NCBI GenBank assembly: GCA_037954665.1
Contig: JBBMOL010000440.1
Coordinates: 62,001 to 126,000, forward strand
From: Laguncularia racemosa
Taxonomy: Eukaryota; Streptophyta; Magnoliopsida; Myrtales; Combretaceae
Direction of reading: 5' to 3'
Length of the DNA stretch: 64,000 nt
The notes under the pieces were generated by a model. It was not told where the DNA came from, did no database searches, and saw only the letters and a list, made by a program, of their open reading frames with translations. The stretch's first letter is position 1. Each line of letters opens with the position of its first letter. Made by a program: the position numbers and the translations under genes. Positions 1 to 10,292 of this stretch are shown one piece after another.

Positions 1-83
1 AGCAATCATGAAGTTGGAACGGATTGGAACAACCATGGGAAGACCCTTGCTCTTATACAAGTCACACCGGACACGGGTTGAAG

Positions 84-297
84 AGGGCGTGTACTTTCAA
101 GGCACGACCGTGTAGGAATTCCAAGATTGCACAGAATCATACACGGCTAGACACACGGCTAAAAGGCACGGCCGTGTATGGAGACAAGCAAATCCACAGA
201 AAGATACACGACCAGAAGTACACGGTCGTGTATGTGACCGAAATGTGCACAGAAAAGTACACGGCCAAAGTACATGGTCGTGTACATGGCCGTGTAT
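84..297 (+). repeat. Palindrome array in A3 LTR (U3)
   Basis: Several short palindromes of the CACGGCCGTG / TACACGGTCGTGTA type are separated by 15-40 bp of ordinary sequence. The array lies upstream of the LTR TATA box. Copies in other A LTRs differ in unit number. Open frames across this stretch come from the repeats and are not genes. Confidence 0.85.
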
Positions 298-391
298 CCC
301 CTGCCGGCCAGCTTGTTCTGTTTTCGTGTTTTTACGCAACTTATCTAAGCTACGACGTTTTGGACTTATTTTTCACGAATTGTAACCCTAG

Positions 392-399
392 TATAAAAG
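392..399 (+). promoter_or_regulatory. LTR TATA box (A3)
   Basis: TATAAAAG in the setting ACCCTAG-TATAAAAG-CTCCTAGGG. It is present as TATAAAAG in the A1 5' LTR (13067-13074) and as TATAAATG in both A2 LTRs (44721-44728, 62592-62599). It lies about 95 bp downstream of the palindrome array, as expected for a pol II LTR promoter. Confidence 0.7.
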
Positions 400-699
400 C
401 TCCTAGGGTTTAGAACAACTTAGAATTTACATCTTTGAACATTAAACACTTTTGAGAGGCACCTCTCTTGGTTCTTCAAGAACTAATATGAACTTATTGG
501 ATTGATTTCCGTGGAGTTCATCCCGACTTATCAATCGGTCTTTCATCCCGATTGTGGCGTCTTCACATTATACCAAGGTTCTTGTCTCGCTTATAGACAA
601 TGGGTTACGGTTTCCACTTTAGGTGTTTGGGCGTCTTAGGCAACGAATTCCGAACGTATTGGTATTGGGTTTCGTCACGGGTTGGCGTGGTTCGTATCA

Positions 700-2225
700 C
701 TCAGGTATTGGATGAGCACAATGTTCTTTTAACTGATGATTTTCCAGCAAGTTTACCACCTTTGAGAGGTACAGAGCATGCCATCGACCTCTTGCCTGGG
801 CAATTTTACCAAATCGACCTATATATCACATGAATCTCGAGGAGGCTAAAGAATTGAAACATTAGGTGGATAAGCTAGTCGAACGGGGTTTTGTTAGGGA
901 GAGTCTCAGTCCTTGTGCTGTTCTAGTCTTTCTTGTTCCTAAGAAGGATGGTACTTAGAGAATGTGCATTGATAGCCGAGCCAATAACAAAATTACCATT
1001 AAATATAGGTATCCTATTCCTAAACTTGATAATATGTTGGATGAAATGTATTGTGCACGGGTGTTCTCCAAGGTAGATCTTAAAAGCAGATATCATCAAA
1101 TTCAGATGAGAAGAGACGAGTGGAAGACCACTTTTAAAACACGTCATGGACTGTACAAATGGATGGTTATGCCATTTGGTTTAAGTAATGCTCCTAGTAC
1201 ATTTACGAGATTGATGAATCATGTAATGAAGGAGTTTCTAGGTAAATTTTTTATTGTTTATTTTGATGATATTTTAATATACAGAAAAAGCCTAGAAAAT
1301 CATGTGAGCATCTTCAGGCAGTATTTTCAGTTTTGAGGGTGCAACAGCTGTTTGCAAATCTCAAAAAATGTTCCTTTTACCAAATTGAGGTAACATTTTT
1401 CGGTTTTATTGTATCTGGTTCTGGTGTTAGGGTTGATGAGGAGAAAGTGCGGATTATTAGAGAATGGCCAACACCAAAATCAATCGAGGAGATAAGGAGT
1501 TTCCATGGACTAGCATCATTTTTATAAGCACTTTGTCCGTAATTTTAGTAGTATTTTTAGTCTATTAACAGAACTGACTAAGAAAAATGTTCCTTTCATT
1601 TGGGGTGGGAAGGCCCAAAAGAGTTTTGAAGAGGTAAAGGAAAAAATTACTTGTGCTCCAGTATTAGCTTTACCTGATTTTGATAAGGTTTTTAAGTTAG
1701 AATGTGATGCTTCTGGAATAGGGATTAGTGCTATATTGATGCAGGATAAGAGGCCTATTGCGTACTTTAGTGAAAAGTTAAGTGGTGTAACTTTGAACTA
1801 TTCCATATGTGATAAGGAATTCTATTCCTTAGTGAAGGCTTTGATGATGTGGCAACATTATCTCCTTCCGTGAGAATTCATCATCTAAACAAATCATGAG
1901 TCATTGAAGCATTTCAGGGGTCAGTAAAACTTGTCTAAATGCTAAGCCAAATGGGTAGAGTTTCTGGAGAGTTTTGCATATGTGATAAAGTACAAAAAGG
2001 GTAACCAGAATATGGTAGCTGACGCTTTATCACTTAGGTATGTACTTATCACTTCTCTTCAATCGAAATTTCTAGGTTTTGAATAACTGAAGGAACAGTA
2101 TATGCATGATGATGATTTTAGAACAATTATTGAGAAATGTTCTGTGGGTAAGATGTTTGAGGGGTATTACATGATTGAGGGGTTTTTGTATAAAGCTGGG
2201 AAATTGTGTATACTTTGTGGGTCTG
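700..2225 (+). pseudogene. Element F pol, part 1: protease-RT spacer, RT and RNase H remnants
   Basis: Rightward Ty3/gypsy pol with stops and frameshifts. Visible blocks: LPPLRG...AIDLLPG before RT (about 745-810); RT from about 890 with VPKKDG and MCIDSR; the catalytic motif YFDD (about 1259-1270) is intact; FFGFIVSG and EEIRSFHGL close RT near 1525. RNase H is badly broken (about 1660-2040) but ECDASG and VADALS remain. The integrase N-terminus begins near 2100 and is cut by the solo LTR at 2226. The frame resumes at 3273. The DSR variant in RT and the PITRARAK tail (see 3273-4560) resemble CRM-type chromoviruses; that lineage call is an inference. Confidence 0.85.
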
Positions 2226-3267
2226 TGATAGGAATAAAAATCCGACAAGACCTATCATTAGGGCAAGAACTGAAGGATTTCAAATCTTGGCGTTGAGGGC
2301 CCATTTTGAGCAGATTGACCCCGGAATTATTTATATATTAACCTCTTTTCTATTATTGTTGTATTGTGTATTCCAATAGGCACACTTATCATATTCTATA
2401 GGGCAATGGACAAACTCCCTTAGACTCAGCTTGTGGGTTATCCATGGACCGACCTGAACCGACGATGAGCTGGGCTGATGGATCCTATAGAAGACCGGCA
2501 TCTTGAAGACCATTTATTTTATATATTTATTCTTTTATGAACTATTTTGGTTGTATTTTGGTTTTGGGACACTTTTATTTCCATGTAACTTTCATTTAGG
2601 GTTAGCCACCTTAAAAGTGGCAAACTTGTAATTTTGAGCACTTTTTTTAACCCTAGAAGTAGCAAGTATAAATACTTGCTTAAGAGAGGGTTTAGGGAGA
2701 TTATTTTTGCAGAATATACACCTCTTTTCATGTGTGAATTAGGGTTCATACCTTGGTTCCAACTCTTATCAATTTCAATTCCAAGACTTGAAATTGTGGC
2801 GAGTGCAACATCTTGAAATTGTGAGTTATATCAATTCCATTTTGTTGTGATTTCTTTTCTTCTCTAGTGTGTTGTATCTAGGGTTGATTTGAGATAGTTC
2901 TTGGTCAGATTTACATGTTATTATTCACGAATTCTTGTGATTATTTGAAGGAAATTATCAAATTGATTCCATTCATCTTTAAGGTTTTCCTTGAAAACGT
3001 GATTTTCACCATTGGGAAAGGGATCTTACTTTACAGTTTTCTTTTGTTAAATTGAGGCTTCATTTGCGTGGATTATATGAAATTAGAGTGTTGTTAGAAG
3101 GCATTTTCTTTGGGGTATTATGATTATATTATTGGTTGATTGAATTTCATCATTTCAACATTAGGGTTCATTTGAAAAGTGCCATTTTTAGGTCCGATTT
3201 TGCCTAGACTTGAGATAGTTGATCTTAAGTCTTTTGGATGTGCTTTAAAGTGTGATTAGGCACATCA
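2226..3267 (+). repeat. Solo LTR, F/B-related (B1), TSD GTCTG
   Basis: A 1042-bp LTR starting TGATAGGAAT and ending GGCACATCA. It is flanked by GTCTG at 2221-2225 and 3268-3272, with no internal region. It splits the integrase N-terminus of F: the frame before 2226 joins the frame after 3272. The same subfamily occurs reversed at 23434-24469. The first about 150 bp still translate as the pol tail (RNKNPTRPIIRART), so the pol C-terminus of this family is encoded inside the LTR. Confidence 0.95.
2662..2679 (+). promoter_or_regulatory. TATA box inside a perfect inverted repeat
   Basis: GCAAGTATAAATACTTGC: two 8-bp arms around AA, with TATAAAT in the centre. It is followed by the downstream LTR half. 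The identical 18-mer is found in the F LTR (9170-9187), B 5' LTR (10695-10712), the solo LTR at 35143-35160 and, reversed, at 24019-24036. Confidence 0.75.
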
Positions 3268-3272
3268 GTCTG

Positions 3273-4560
3273 TGAGGGAATTTTTGGTGAGGGAAGCATA
3301 TGCAGGAAGATTGTCTAGTCATTTTGGCGAGAAGAGAACTCTAGCCATGTTGAAAGAAAATTTTATATTAGAAGGGTATGATAAGGGATGCTCATAGGGT
3401 GTTAGAAACGGTGTGAGTTTGCAAAAGGGTAAAGGGAAAGAAAGGCATTCAGGGTGAATATATGCCTTTACCTATACCTACCAAACCCTGGACTGATATC
3501 AGTATGGATTTTGTGTTGGGCTTGCCTAGGACGCAAAGGGGAAAGGATTCTATCATGGTGGTTGTTGATAGATTCAGCAAAATGTCCCATTTTGTGCCCT
3601 GTTGCAAAACAGATGTTGCCATTTTTCTTGCTAACCTTTTTGTGCAAGAGATTGTTAAATTGTATGGTGTTCCACATAGTATAGTGTCTAACAGAGACAC
3701 TAAGTTTCTTAGCTTCTTCTGGAAGACACTATGGAGTAGACTTGGTACTAAACTTATGTATAGTATATCATGCCATCCATAGACCGACGGCCAGACTGAG
3801 GTTGTTAACCATACTCTTGGCACATTACTAAGAGCAATGGATGGCAAGAATCTTATTGATTGGGACTTATCTCTTCCTATTGTCGAATTCGCTTACAATA
3901 GGTCTACTCATAGTTCAACCAGTAAGTCTCCCTTTGAAGTTATGTATGGTTATAATCCTACTATTCCATTGGATCTTATAGTAGGACCAACAACAAAGGA
4001 AGAGAGTAAGTGGAGTAGAGTGAGCTAAGGAGATTCAGCAACTTCATGAGAAGACAGTTGAATGCCTTCAGAAGACTCAAGAGCAATAGAAACATCAAGG
4101 AAACAGGTACAAGAAAACCAGCATTTATAATCCAAGTGACTTAGTCTGGATTAATCTTAGCAAAGACAGGTTTCCACATAAGAAGTCGCAAAAGCTATCA
4201 CCTAGATTAGATGGACCTTTGAGAGTTGTTAGGTGCATCAATAACAACGCCTACAGAATAGAGTTACTAGGGGAGTATGGTGTATTAGCTACCTTTAATG
4301 TTTCAGATTTGTCACCATATTTACCAGATGACATTCATGAAGACCTATCAGATTTGAGGGCAAATCTTCCTAAAGCCCGAGGAGAAGATAGGAATCAGAT
4401 TCCTACAGGACCAATCACTAGAGCTCGAGCTAAGGGTTTACAAAATCTAGCTATGAAGATCCTCTACGAACAACTAAACCCTGAGGATGTTAATTTGGTA
4501 TCTACTTTGCTTTCATATAATTGTTGTGTATTCCGACAGGTACATCTATCGGTTCTATAG
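3273..4560 (+). pseudogene. Element F pol, part 2: integrase and C-terminal tail
   Basis: The frame continues with the integrase zinc region (HFGEKRTLAMLKENF, about 3325-3365). The catalytic core follows: SMDFVLGLP near 3505, VSNRDTKF near 3690 and GQTEVVN near 3792. The second catalytic Asp has become Asn (VSD to VSN). The GPY/F-like block LDGPLRVV is at about 4210. The tail PITRARAKGLQ runs past the PPT into the LTR and stops at 4558-4560. Several stops and at least one frameshift make it a pseudogene. A Gln codon is replaced by TAG at 3781 (HPQTDGQ reads HP*TDGQ). Confidence 0.85.
4370..4385 (+). other. F polypurine tract
   Basis: Purine-rich AAAGCCCGAGGAGA-type tract immediately before the F LTR. 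The core AAGCCCGAGGAGA is identical to the B element PPT (19426-19438), which links the two families. The pol frame runs straight through it. Confidence 0.65.
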
Positions 4561-4580
4561 GATGGTGAATAAAAACACGC
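4386..4580 (+). repeat. F LTR, first segment (interrupted by G)
   Basis: The LTR start is inferred by alignment with the solo LTR at 2226: AGATAGGAATC here against TGATAGGAATA there, so the first T is mutated. It encodes the end of the pol frame. It is broken at 4580 by element G and resumes at 8940. The summed LTR length is about 888 bp. Confidence 0.75.
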
Positions 4581-5275
4581 TGATGCGTGAAACCCTAAGT
4601 ATGTTAAACCTAGAACCTTGACGTCGCTAATTGGATTCAATTACCCCAAGGATTGCCTTGAATAAGCAAAGTGTATCTAGACCCCAATCACACCTGTTGA
4701 CTGAAACCTAAGTTATCAAAAGGGCATTCCTAGCAATCCGGTTAAGAATTCCTATGGAAAAGTTCTTTTGCAAAAGAACAAAAAGGGTTTTCATAATATC
4801 CCATGAAAAAGGATGTGTTTTTTTCATTCAATAATAATAATCTCCCTTTGGACGACCCCCTTGCTTGGCATATATAGTACACGAATACAATATAGAAAAC
4901 CTAACACAATATGGAAATCCTAAGTTGCCTAATCTATCCTTATCCTTATGTAATTGAGTAGGTAACTAAATAATATAAACTACAAACCAACAAATAAAAA
5001 TCAACACAAACCGAAAGTGTCTCTATTGTAGCGGTTCACTAAAAATATTTAATGTCGTTAAATTATTTCATTCTTCCATGGTCACATGAATCAAGATAAC
5101 ATATGTATGTTCTCCTTTAGTGTAGCTTGATTCTGTAGCTTATAAGTCCATGACTAATCCTTGTAGAGCTTCGTTCATCCTCTTAGCTCTACCTCGGGTC
5201 ATCAGGCCTCCAATACCATGTAATGGATCATGGAATTTTGGCTCCTTCCTTTTTCATGCTAGCTGATCCTCGTCA
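4581..5275 (-). repeat. G 3' LTR
   Basis: A 695-bp LTR starting TGATGCGTGAAACC on the plus strand and ending CCTCGTCA. It matches the LTR at 8253-8934 apart from small changes. In transcription order it is the 3' LTR, since the PPT abuts it at 5276. Confidence 0.92.
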
Positions 5276-5290
5276 TTCCCTCCTTCTTCG
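5276..5290 (-). other. G polypurine tract
   Basis: The minus strand reads CGAAGAAGGAGGGAA directly before the LTR. The same tract, with one or two changes, is next to the H 3' LTR (38600-38614). Confidence 0.75.
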
Positions 5291-5590
5291 AAAAGATTCA
5301 TCCTTAAATCACCTGCATTATAAAAAGTAAGATCAGAAACATTACAATTGTGCTTATATTACCATAGTGACTCATTAAATCAATCTTGTAGGTTTTATAA
5401 TTGATGCGCTCCAAGAATTGGAAAAGTCCTTCTCCTCTAGAATGTAATTTAGGCTTTTGCTATGGTGCAAATCTTTCTTTTCTCAAATGCACCCAAACCT
5501 TTTCTCTTGGATGAAACATAGTCCTAACACGTCCCTTTGGTATTGGCCACTTCCAAATCGCATCCAATTTCTTCTCATCCATGAAACACC
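5276..5590 (-). pseudogene. G pol remnant: RT end fused to integrase C-terminus
   Basis: The minus strand encodes EKKLDAIWKWPIPKG, the end of the RT domain, joined directly to RVRTMFHPREKVWVHLRK, the integrase C-terminal region. RNase H and the integrase zinc finger and catalytic core are absent. The WPIPKG/RV junction is the same as in element H. The remnant is frameshifted and stopped. Confidence 0.8.
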
Positions 5591-7431
5591 ATACTAGGTA
5601 ATGAAAGGTTAGTGTCAGTATAAGTAAAATAAACTTCCTTGTAAATAAGTATAAGTAGTTGTTTCCTCACCCACATTGCACTCTCACACTCACTTTTTCT
5701 TACAATTTTCTCTCCTCTCAGTGTTTCAGACTCTCTTCCCTCATAGCTCACCAGTGTTTGTCTCTCACTCTTTTCTTTTTTCTCTCCCTGCTTTCGCACA
5801 CTCTCGTGTTTTGCTCTAACTTCTTTAGAAATTTTCACTTGGTCCTTGCAAGCTTCCCATGGTTTCTATGGAGTTAGAACCACCTTCCTTTTGTTTAAAA
5901 CAAAAGAATATTGGTTCTTGTACCCATCGTACATAACCTTCCTGTCAAACTGCCATAGTTGCCCTAACAATATGTGGCTTGCTTGCATAGGTACCACGTT
6001 ACACATAACCTCATCCTTGTAGCTCCCTATAGAAAGGGCTATAAGAACCTGCTTGGTCACCTTAACCTCCCCACAATCACTCAACCATTGTAATTGATAT
6101 GGTCTCGGATGTTTCACAGCTTTCAAATGCATCTTTTTTACTAGCAAGGTGCTAGCAAAATTAGTGCAGCTGGCACTATTGATTATCAAGCTACAAACTC
6201 TACCCTGCACATGACATTGTGTATGAAAAATATGTTCACGTTGGATCCCCTCACCATTCTCCTGGGGTTGTACACTAAGTACTCTCCTCATAACATACAA
6301 CTCGCCACTCATGGGTCCCTCTAAGTTAACATCCTCATACTCCTGCGATGGTGACTCCTCCTCCTCCTCCTTAGAGCTCACACTCTCTACATCCCCACTA
6401 TCACTGATAATCATAGCTCTCTAATTTGGACATTGGGATGCAATGTGCCCAAATCCTTGACACCTAAAACATTTAGTATCTCTCATCCTAGAAGGGAGTT
6501 TAGTGTTAGTCTTTCCCTTAGGTGCAGCAATTAGATTCTTAGCCTTTACGTCCTCCTTAAGCTTTAAATCGGTACAGTTTCTCTTCCACTTAGATTTCCA
6601 TGGAGATTTGGAAGTCGAACCAATCCTTTGCTCACTCCCATACTTTAATTGCCGCTCTACTTTAATAGCTCTGTGCAACAACTCTTCCATATCTCAGTAA
6701 TGGTGAAGATCTATTACGTCAACTATTTCCCTATTCAACCCGTTGATGAATCTAGCTATAGTGGCCTCATCATCCTCCTCAATTCTTACCCTAATCATGG
6801 TTATCTCCAACTCTTTGTAGTAATCCTCTACACTATTATTTCCTTAAGTCAACCCTTGGACTTTCCTAAGTAAGTCCCTATAGTAGTGACTAGGAATACT
6901 ATGCTTCTACATGATAGTTTTCATCTTCTCCCAAGTGCTAACAGGTCGCTCTCCATACTTATGCCTATTACACACCAACTGATCCCACCATACACTAGCG
7001 CAATCTAAAAACTCTACTGCAACCAGTTTTATCTTTTTTTCCTCAGTGTAGTTATGGCATTCAAACACATGATCCATCTTCCTCTCCCACTCTAAATACA
7101 ACTTTAGATCATTCTTTCCTTGAAATGTTGGGATTTTCAACTTAATACTTCCCAGATTACTATCACGCCTCTGGATACTTTCCTTATCCCTCACGTGTTG
7201 GTAATCTCCAAAATCAGATTCCTTGCCTTCATCTATCCTAACGCCTCCCTTATTCTGTCTACCTACTCCTCGCTTGATAGTAGTATTGCTAGACGACTCC
7301 CTACTCCTTTCCATCTTATCCATCCTTTCATGGATTTACTCTAGTTCACCCGTTAGGATCCTCTTTATCTCCCCCATCAATTCTTCAAACATCACCCGAC
7401 TTTCTCCTCCATTATTGTTCTATCTCGACAT
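5591..7431 (-). pseudogene. G gag-protease
   Basis: One minus-strand frame from ATG at 7431 (MSR, then a TAG where related A gag has CAA). Gag core: KIPTFQGKNDLKLYLEWE and VWWDQLV (about 7120-6970). CCHC zinc knuckle CFRCQGFGHIASQC at about 6465-6424. The protease block HTQCHVQGRVCSLIINSASCTN has NSA in place of the catalytic DSG, so it should be inactive. HILLGQLWQFDRKVMYDG follows. Internal stops remain at 7420-7418, 7338-7336, 6906, 6693, 6417 and 5865. The spacer after the protease is highly charged. Confidence 0.88.
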
Positions 7432-7995
7432 AATTCTAAAATTTGCAGCAAGATAAGATCACAATTACAAGAAATATATATGTATGTTCCTCACACCCAC
7501 TCGTGTATTGCTCACAAATGATATGCTCACAATTTCACTCATGTATAGCTCTCACAAAATATTATCTTACAACCTACTTTTTTTGTAATTCTTTTGCTAG
7601 GAACTCAAATTGGAACTCCTAAACTCAATTTACTAAGTTAACACTAATGATTACTAATCGGTCCTAAGTCACGTGAATGATGGAATACTAACTACACAAC
7701 TCAAATTGATATGGAAAAGATTCACCAATGAATGGATATGCAATCAAACATTACTTTTAACACAAAAGGAAACAATCACTATTACATCGATTGCTCAAAG
7801 GATGTGTACAATTCGGATACCAAACATAGACAATCAAGGATATGTTACGGTAGGAAATTGGAAATAATTGATATGGAAAGTAAATTAAATCAATAAGCTA
7901 TCTTATGATTTCAGCAATTGTAATCTTTCACGGCCGAATTCTTTTTTTTTTTTTTTGAATGTCGTTTCTTGATTCTTTCTTTTGTAATCGAATTG

Positions 7996-8021
7996 ATATA
8001 TATATATATATATATATATAT
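7996..8021. repeat. (AT)n microsatellite in G leader
   Basis: About 13 uninterrupted AT units in the untranslated leader of element G, between the primer site and gag. A poly-T run lies nearby at about 7942-7956. No other feature is visible in 7432-8238. Confidence 0.95.
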
Positions 8022-8238
8022 TTACAGAAGAACTATAAATTGAACACAATTGATTGTTCAATGGAAACCCTAAATGTCGTCAGCCCTAATGGATTGTAAT
8101 GGAAGCCCTAATGTCGTTTCTTGATTTTTTTTTATATGACTTCTATCTATGAATATGAAAAGAACAACATGCGAACATGGAAAAGAACAACAGACAAATT
8201 AAAGAAAGGATAGAATTTACTTGATTCAAGAAGCCGAA

Positions 8239-8250
8239 GCTTTGATACCA
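8239..8250 (-). other. G primer-binding site (tRNA-iMet)
   Basis: The minus strand reads TGGTATCAAAGC, two bases inside the LTR. The usual plant iMet site is TGGTATCAGAGC, so there is one mismatch. Confidence 0.8.
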
Positions 8251-8252
8251 AA

Positions 8253-8934
8253 TGATGCGTGAAACCTTAGGTATGTTAAACCCAGAACCCCGACATTGCT
8301 AATTGGATTCAATTACCCGAGGATCGTCTTGAATAAGCAAAGTGTAACTAGACCCCAATCACACCTGTTGACTAAAACCTAAGTTATCAAAACGGTATTC
8401 CTAGCAATCCGGTTAAGAATTCCTATGGAAAAGTTCTTTTGCAAAAGAACAAAAAGGGTTTTCATAATGTCCTACGAAAAAGGATGTGTTTTTTTTCATT
8501 CAATAATAATAATCTCCCTTTGGCCGACCCCTTTGCACGGCATATATAGTACACAAATACAATATGTAAAAACCTAACATAATATAGAAATCCTAAGTTG
8601 CCTAATCTATCCTTATCCTTATGTAATCGAGTAGGCAACTAAATAATATAAACTATAAACCAACAAATAAAAATCAACACAAACCGAAAGTGTCTCTATT
8701 GTAGCGATTCACTAAAAATATTTAATGTCTATAAATTATTTCATCCTTCCATGGTCACGTGAATCAAGTTCTCCTTTACTGTAGCTTGATTCCTTGGCTT
8801 ACAAGTCCATGACTAATCCTTGTAGAGCTTCGTTTATCCTCTTAGCTTTAGCTCGGGTCATCGGGCCTCTAATACCATGTAATGGATCATGGATTTTTGG
8901 CTCCTTCCATTTTCATGCTAGTTGATCCTCATCA
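8253..8934 (-). repeat. G 5' LTR
   Basis: A 682-bp LTR partner of 4581-5275. The plus-strand start is TGATGCGTGAAACC and the end is GATCCTCATCA. Differences from its partner include a short deletion around 8765 (ACATATGTATG-type stretch missing). Confidence 0.92.
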
Positions 8935-8939
8935 CACGC

Positions 8940-9632
8940 TAAGGATCAAATTGGGGACCTTCTTGGACTAACGTCTAATAGTTCACAATGTGTCCATTTG
9001 ACTTGAGGAATCGGCCATTTGAAGACCATCTTTTGCACTTGTATTTTTCATTATTGGATTGGCTACTTTTATTCATTTTTTGGACTTATGATTTGTTTGT
9101 ACTTTGTTTTTAGAACTGCCACCTAATGGCATATTTGTAATTTTTTTTAAAATTTTTACCCTAATTCGAGCAAGTATAAATACTTGCTAATTAGGGTTTG
9201 TAGGGGCTTTTGAAATTTTGAGAAAAATACACACTTTGAGCTGTAAGGGAGAGCCTTGCAAATCAAAGATCTTTTATCAATTTCTTGTGAAATTGTGGCA
9301 AGATTCAATAAATGTAGATTGTGAGTAATATCAATCTTCCATTTGTTGTTAGCAAATTGTATTTAGTGAGTCATACCTAGGTGCAATTTGTGGTTACCCT
9401 TTGTTTACGTGATTTGGATGAAATTTTCAGATTTTGATCAATTCAATTTTGAAATTGCTTCCTAGTGTAAATTGTGTGATTAACCATTGAGCATTTACAT
9501 ACTTATTAGTTCACATTTCGCTTGGTCATTTGCTTAAGTGGAATTCCATTTCATTACGCCAATTTAAGGATTTTGCATTTTTGAATTCTCCAATTGGATT
9601 GTGTACATGTGCTTTGGATTTTAGGCACATCA
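8940..9632 (+). repeat. F LTR, second segment
   Basis: The F LTR continues after G and runs to TTAGGCACATCA at 9632. It contains the TATA-in-inverted-repeat (9170-9187), followed by sequence parallel to the B LTR. A primer site follows at once, so this one LTR has a pol end on its left and a primer site on its right. Confidence 0.85.
9170..9187 (+). promoter_or_regulatory. TATA box in inverted repeat (F LTR)
   Basis: Same 18-mer as at 2662-2679. It sits in the second half of the LTR, with about 445 bp to the LTR end. Confidence 0.75.
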
Positions 9633-9637
9633 TATTT

Positions 9638-9649
9638 TGGTATTAGAGC
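9638..9649 (+). other. Primer-binding site (tRNA-iMet) after F LTR
   Basis: TGGTATTAGAGC, five bases past the LTR end. There is one C-to-T change from TGGTATCAGAGC. Confidence 0.8.
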
Positions 9650-10292
9650 ATTGGTTTGAGGAAGGGAATTTTCGTGATCTTCATTTGAAATTAAGGTTCT
9701 TGAATTTTTACTTCTTGATCTGAAGTGTTGAGGCAGAATTCAAGTACTTGATTTCAGTGTTGTTGTGTTATATTTGTTGATTGATTGAAGTAGACTTAGA
9801 AAACTTGTGGGTTGCTTGTGTTCCTTGAGTTTTCCATGAGTAAGAAGGGAGTGTTCCTTGAAGATCATTTGGGAAAAGTGAAAGTTTTGAAACATAGAAG
9901 AGTGAATTGTGTTGGTAATTTCGGGCAATTGTTGTTTATAAATTCCGGATTTGCATTGTGTGGAGATAAGGAAGATATTTGAAATTCAAACACCTTCTTT
10001 AAGTTTGAAGCAATTCATTGAGTAGCATTGAATAAGTGTTATTTGAATTTGAATTGTTCTTACGTTTTGGGGAGGAAGGTTGCATTAAGGGTGTAATTTT
10101 GAATTTGTTGCCGTGTTTTATGTGTATGTGTGGCGGTATAAGTGTGCATTGAATTGGTGGAGTTTGTGTTGTGTGTGTATTGAGTTGAAGGGTGTTACAC
10201 TGTGAGTGAGGTGTTGTATGTGTAGTGGTGATTGAAATTACACCGTAAGTGAGGTGTTGTGTGTGTGGCGATGTGAGTGTATTGTGGAGTTA
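9650..10292 (+). other. Untranslated leader of an F-type element
   Basis: AT- and GT-rich sequence after the primer site, with no open frame of note. GTGTGTG-rich phrases occur near 10110-10290. It is cut by element B. The bases after B (20463 on, GTGTGTATTGAGTTT) resemble the phrase just left of the insertion (GTGTGTATTGAGTTG), so the leader may continue there. No gag was found beyond. Confidence 0.6.

Larger units (their letters stand above)
1..699 (+). repeat. A-family LTR, right part (element A3, cut by window edge)
   Basis: This is the same LTR as those at 12589-13401, 44191-45030 and 62051-62902. The first base here corresponds to about position 152 of the A2 5' LTR, so about 150 bp lie outside the window. 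It holds the palindrome array (about 84-297), a TATA box at 392-399 and the family end GTATCA at 694-699. The flanking bases CTCAG (700-704) should be the TSD, but the left copy is not visible. The LTR interrupts the RT region of element F. It could be a solo LTR or the 3' LTR of a full element. Confidence 0.9.
4581..8934 (-). mobile_element. Element G: non-autonomous gypsy element without RT/RNase H, TSD CACGC
   Basis: A 4354-bp element flanked by CACGC (4576-4580, 8935-8939), with two LTRs of 695 and 682 bp. Read on the minus strand it has a tRNA-iMet primer site, gag, a zinc knuckle and a protease-like region. A short remnant of the RT end and integrase C-terminus, then a PPT, follow. The RT core, RNase H and integrase core are missing. 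Element H (37906-42241) has the same architecture and the same main junction. Its target is the F LTR. Confidence 0.93.

Noticed and set aside
24..413. Open frame of 129 codons (and like ones at 44365-44742, 62224-62613)
   Set aside because: It lies in the LTR palindrome array; the periodic VHGRVS-type translation comes from the repeats.
5659..5877. Plus-strand Ser/Leu/Phe-rich frame
   Set aside because: Antisense shadow of the Lys/Glu-rich spacer of G.
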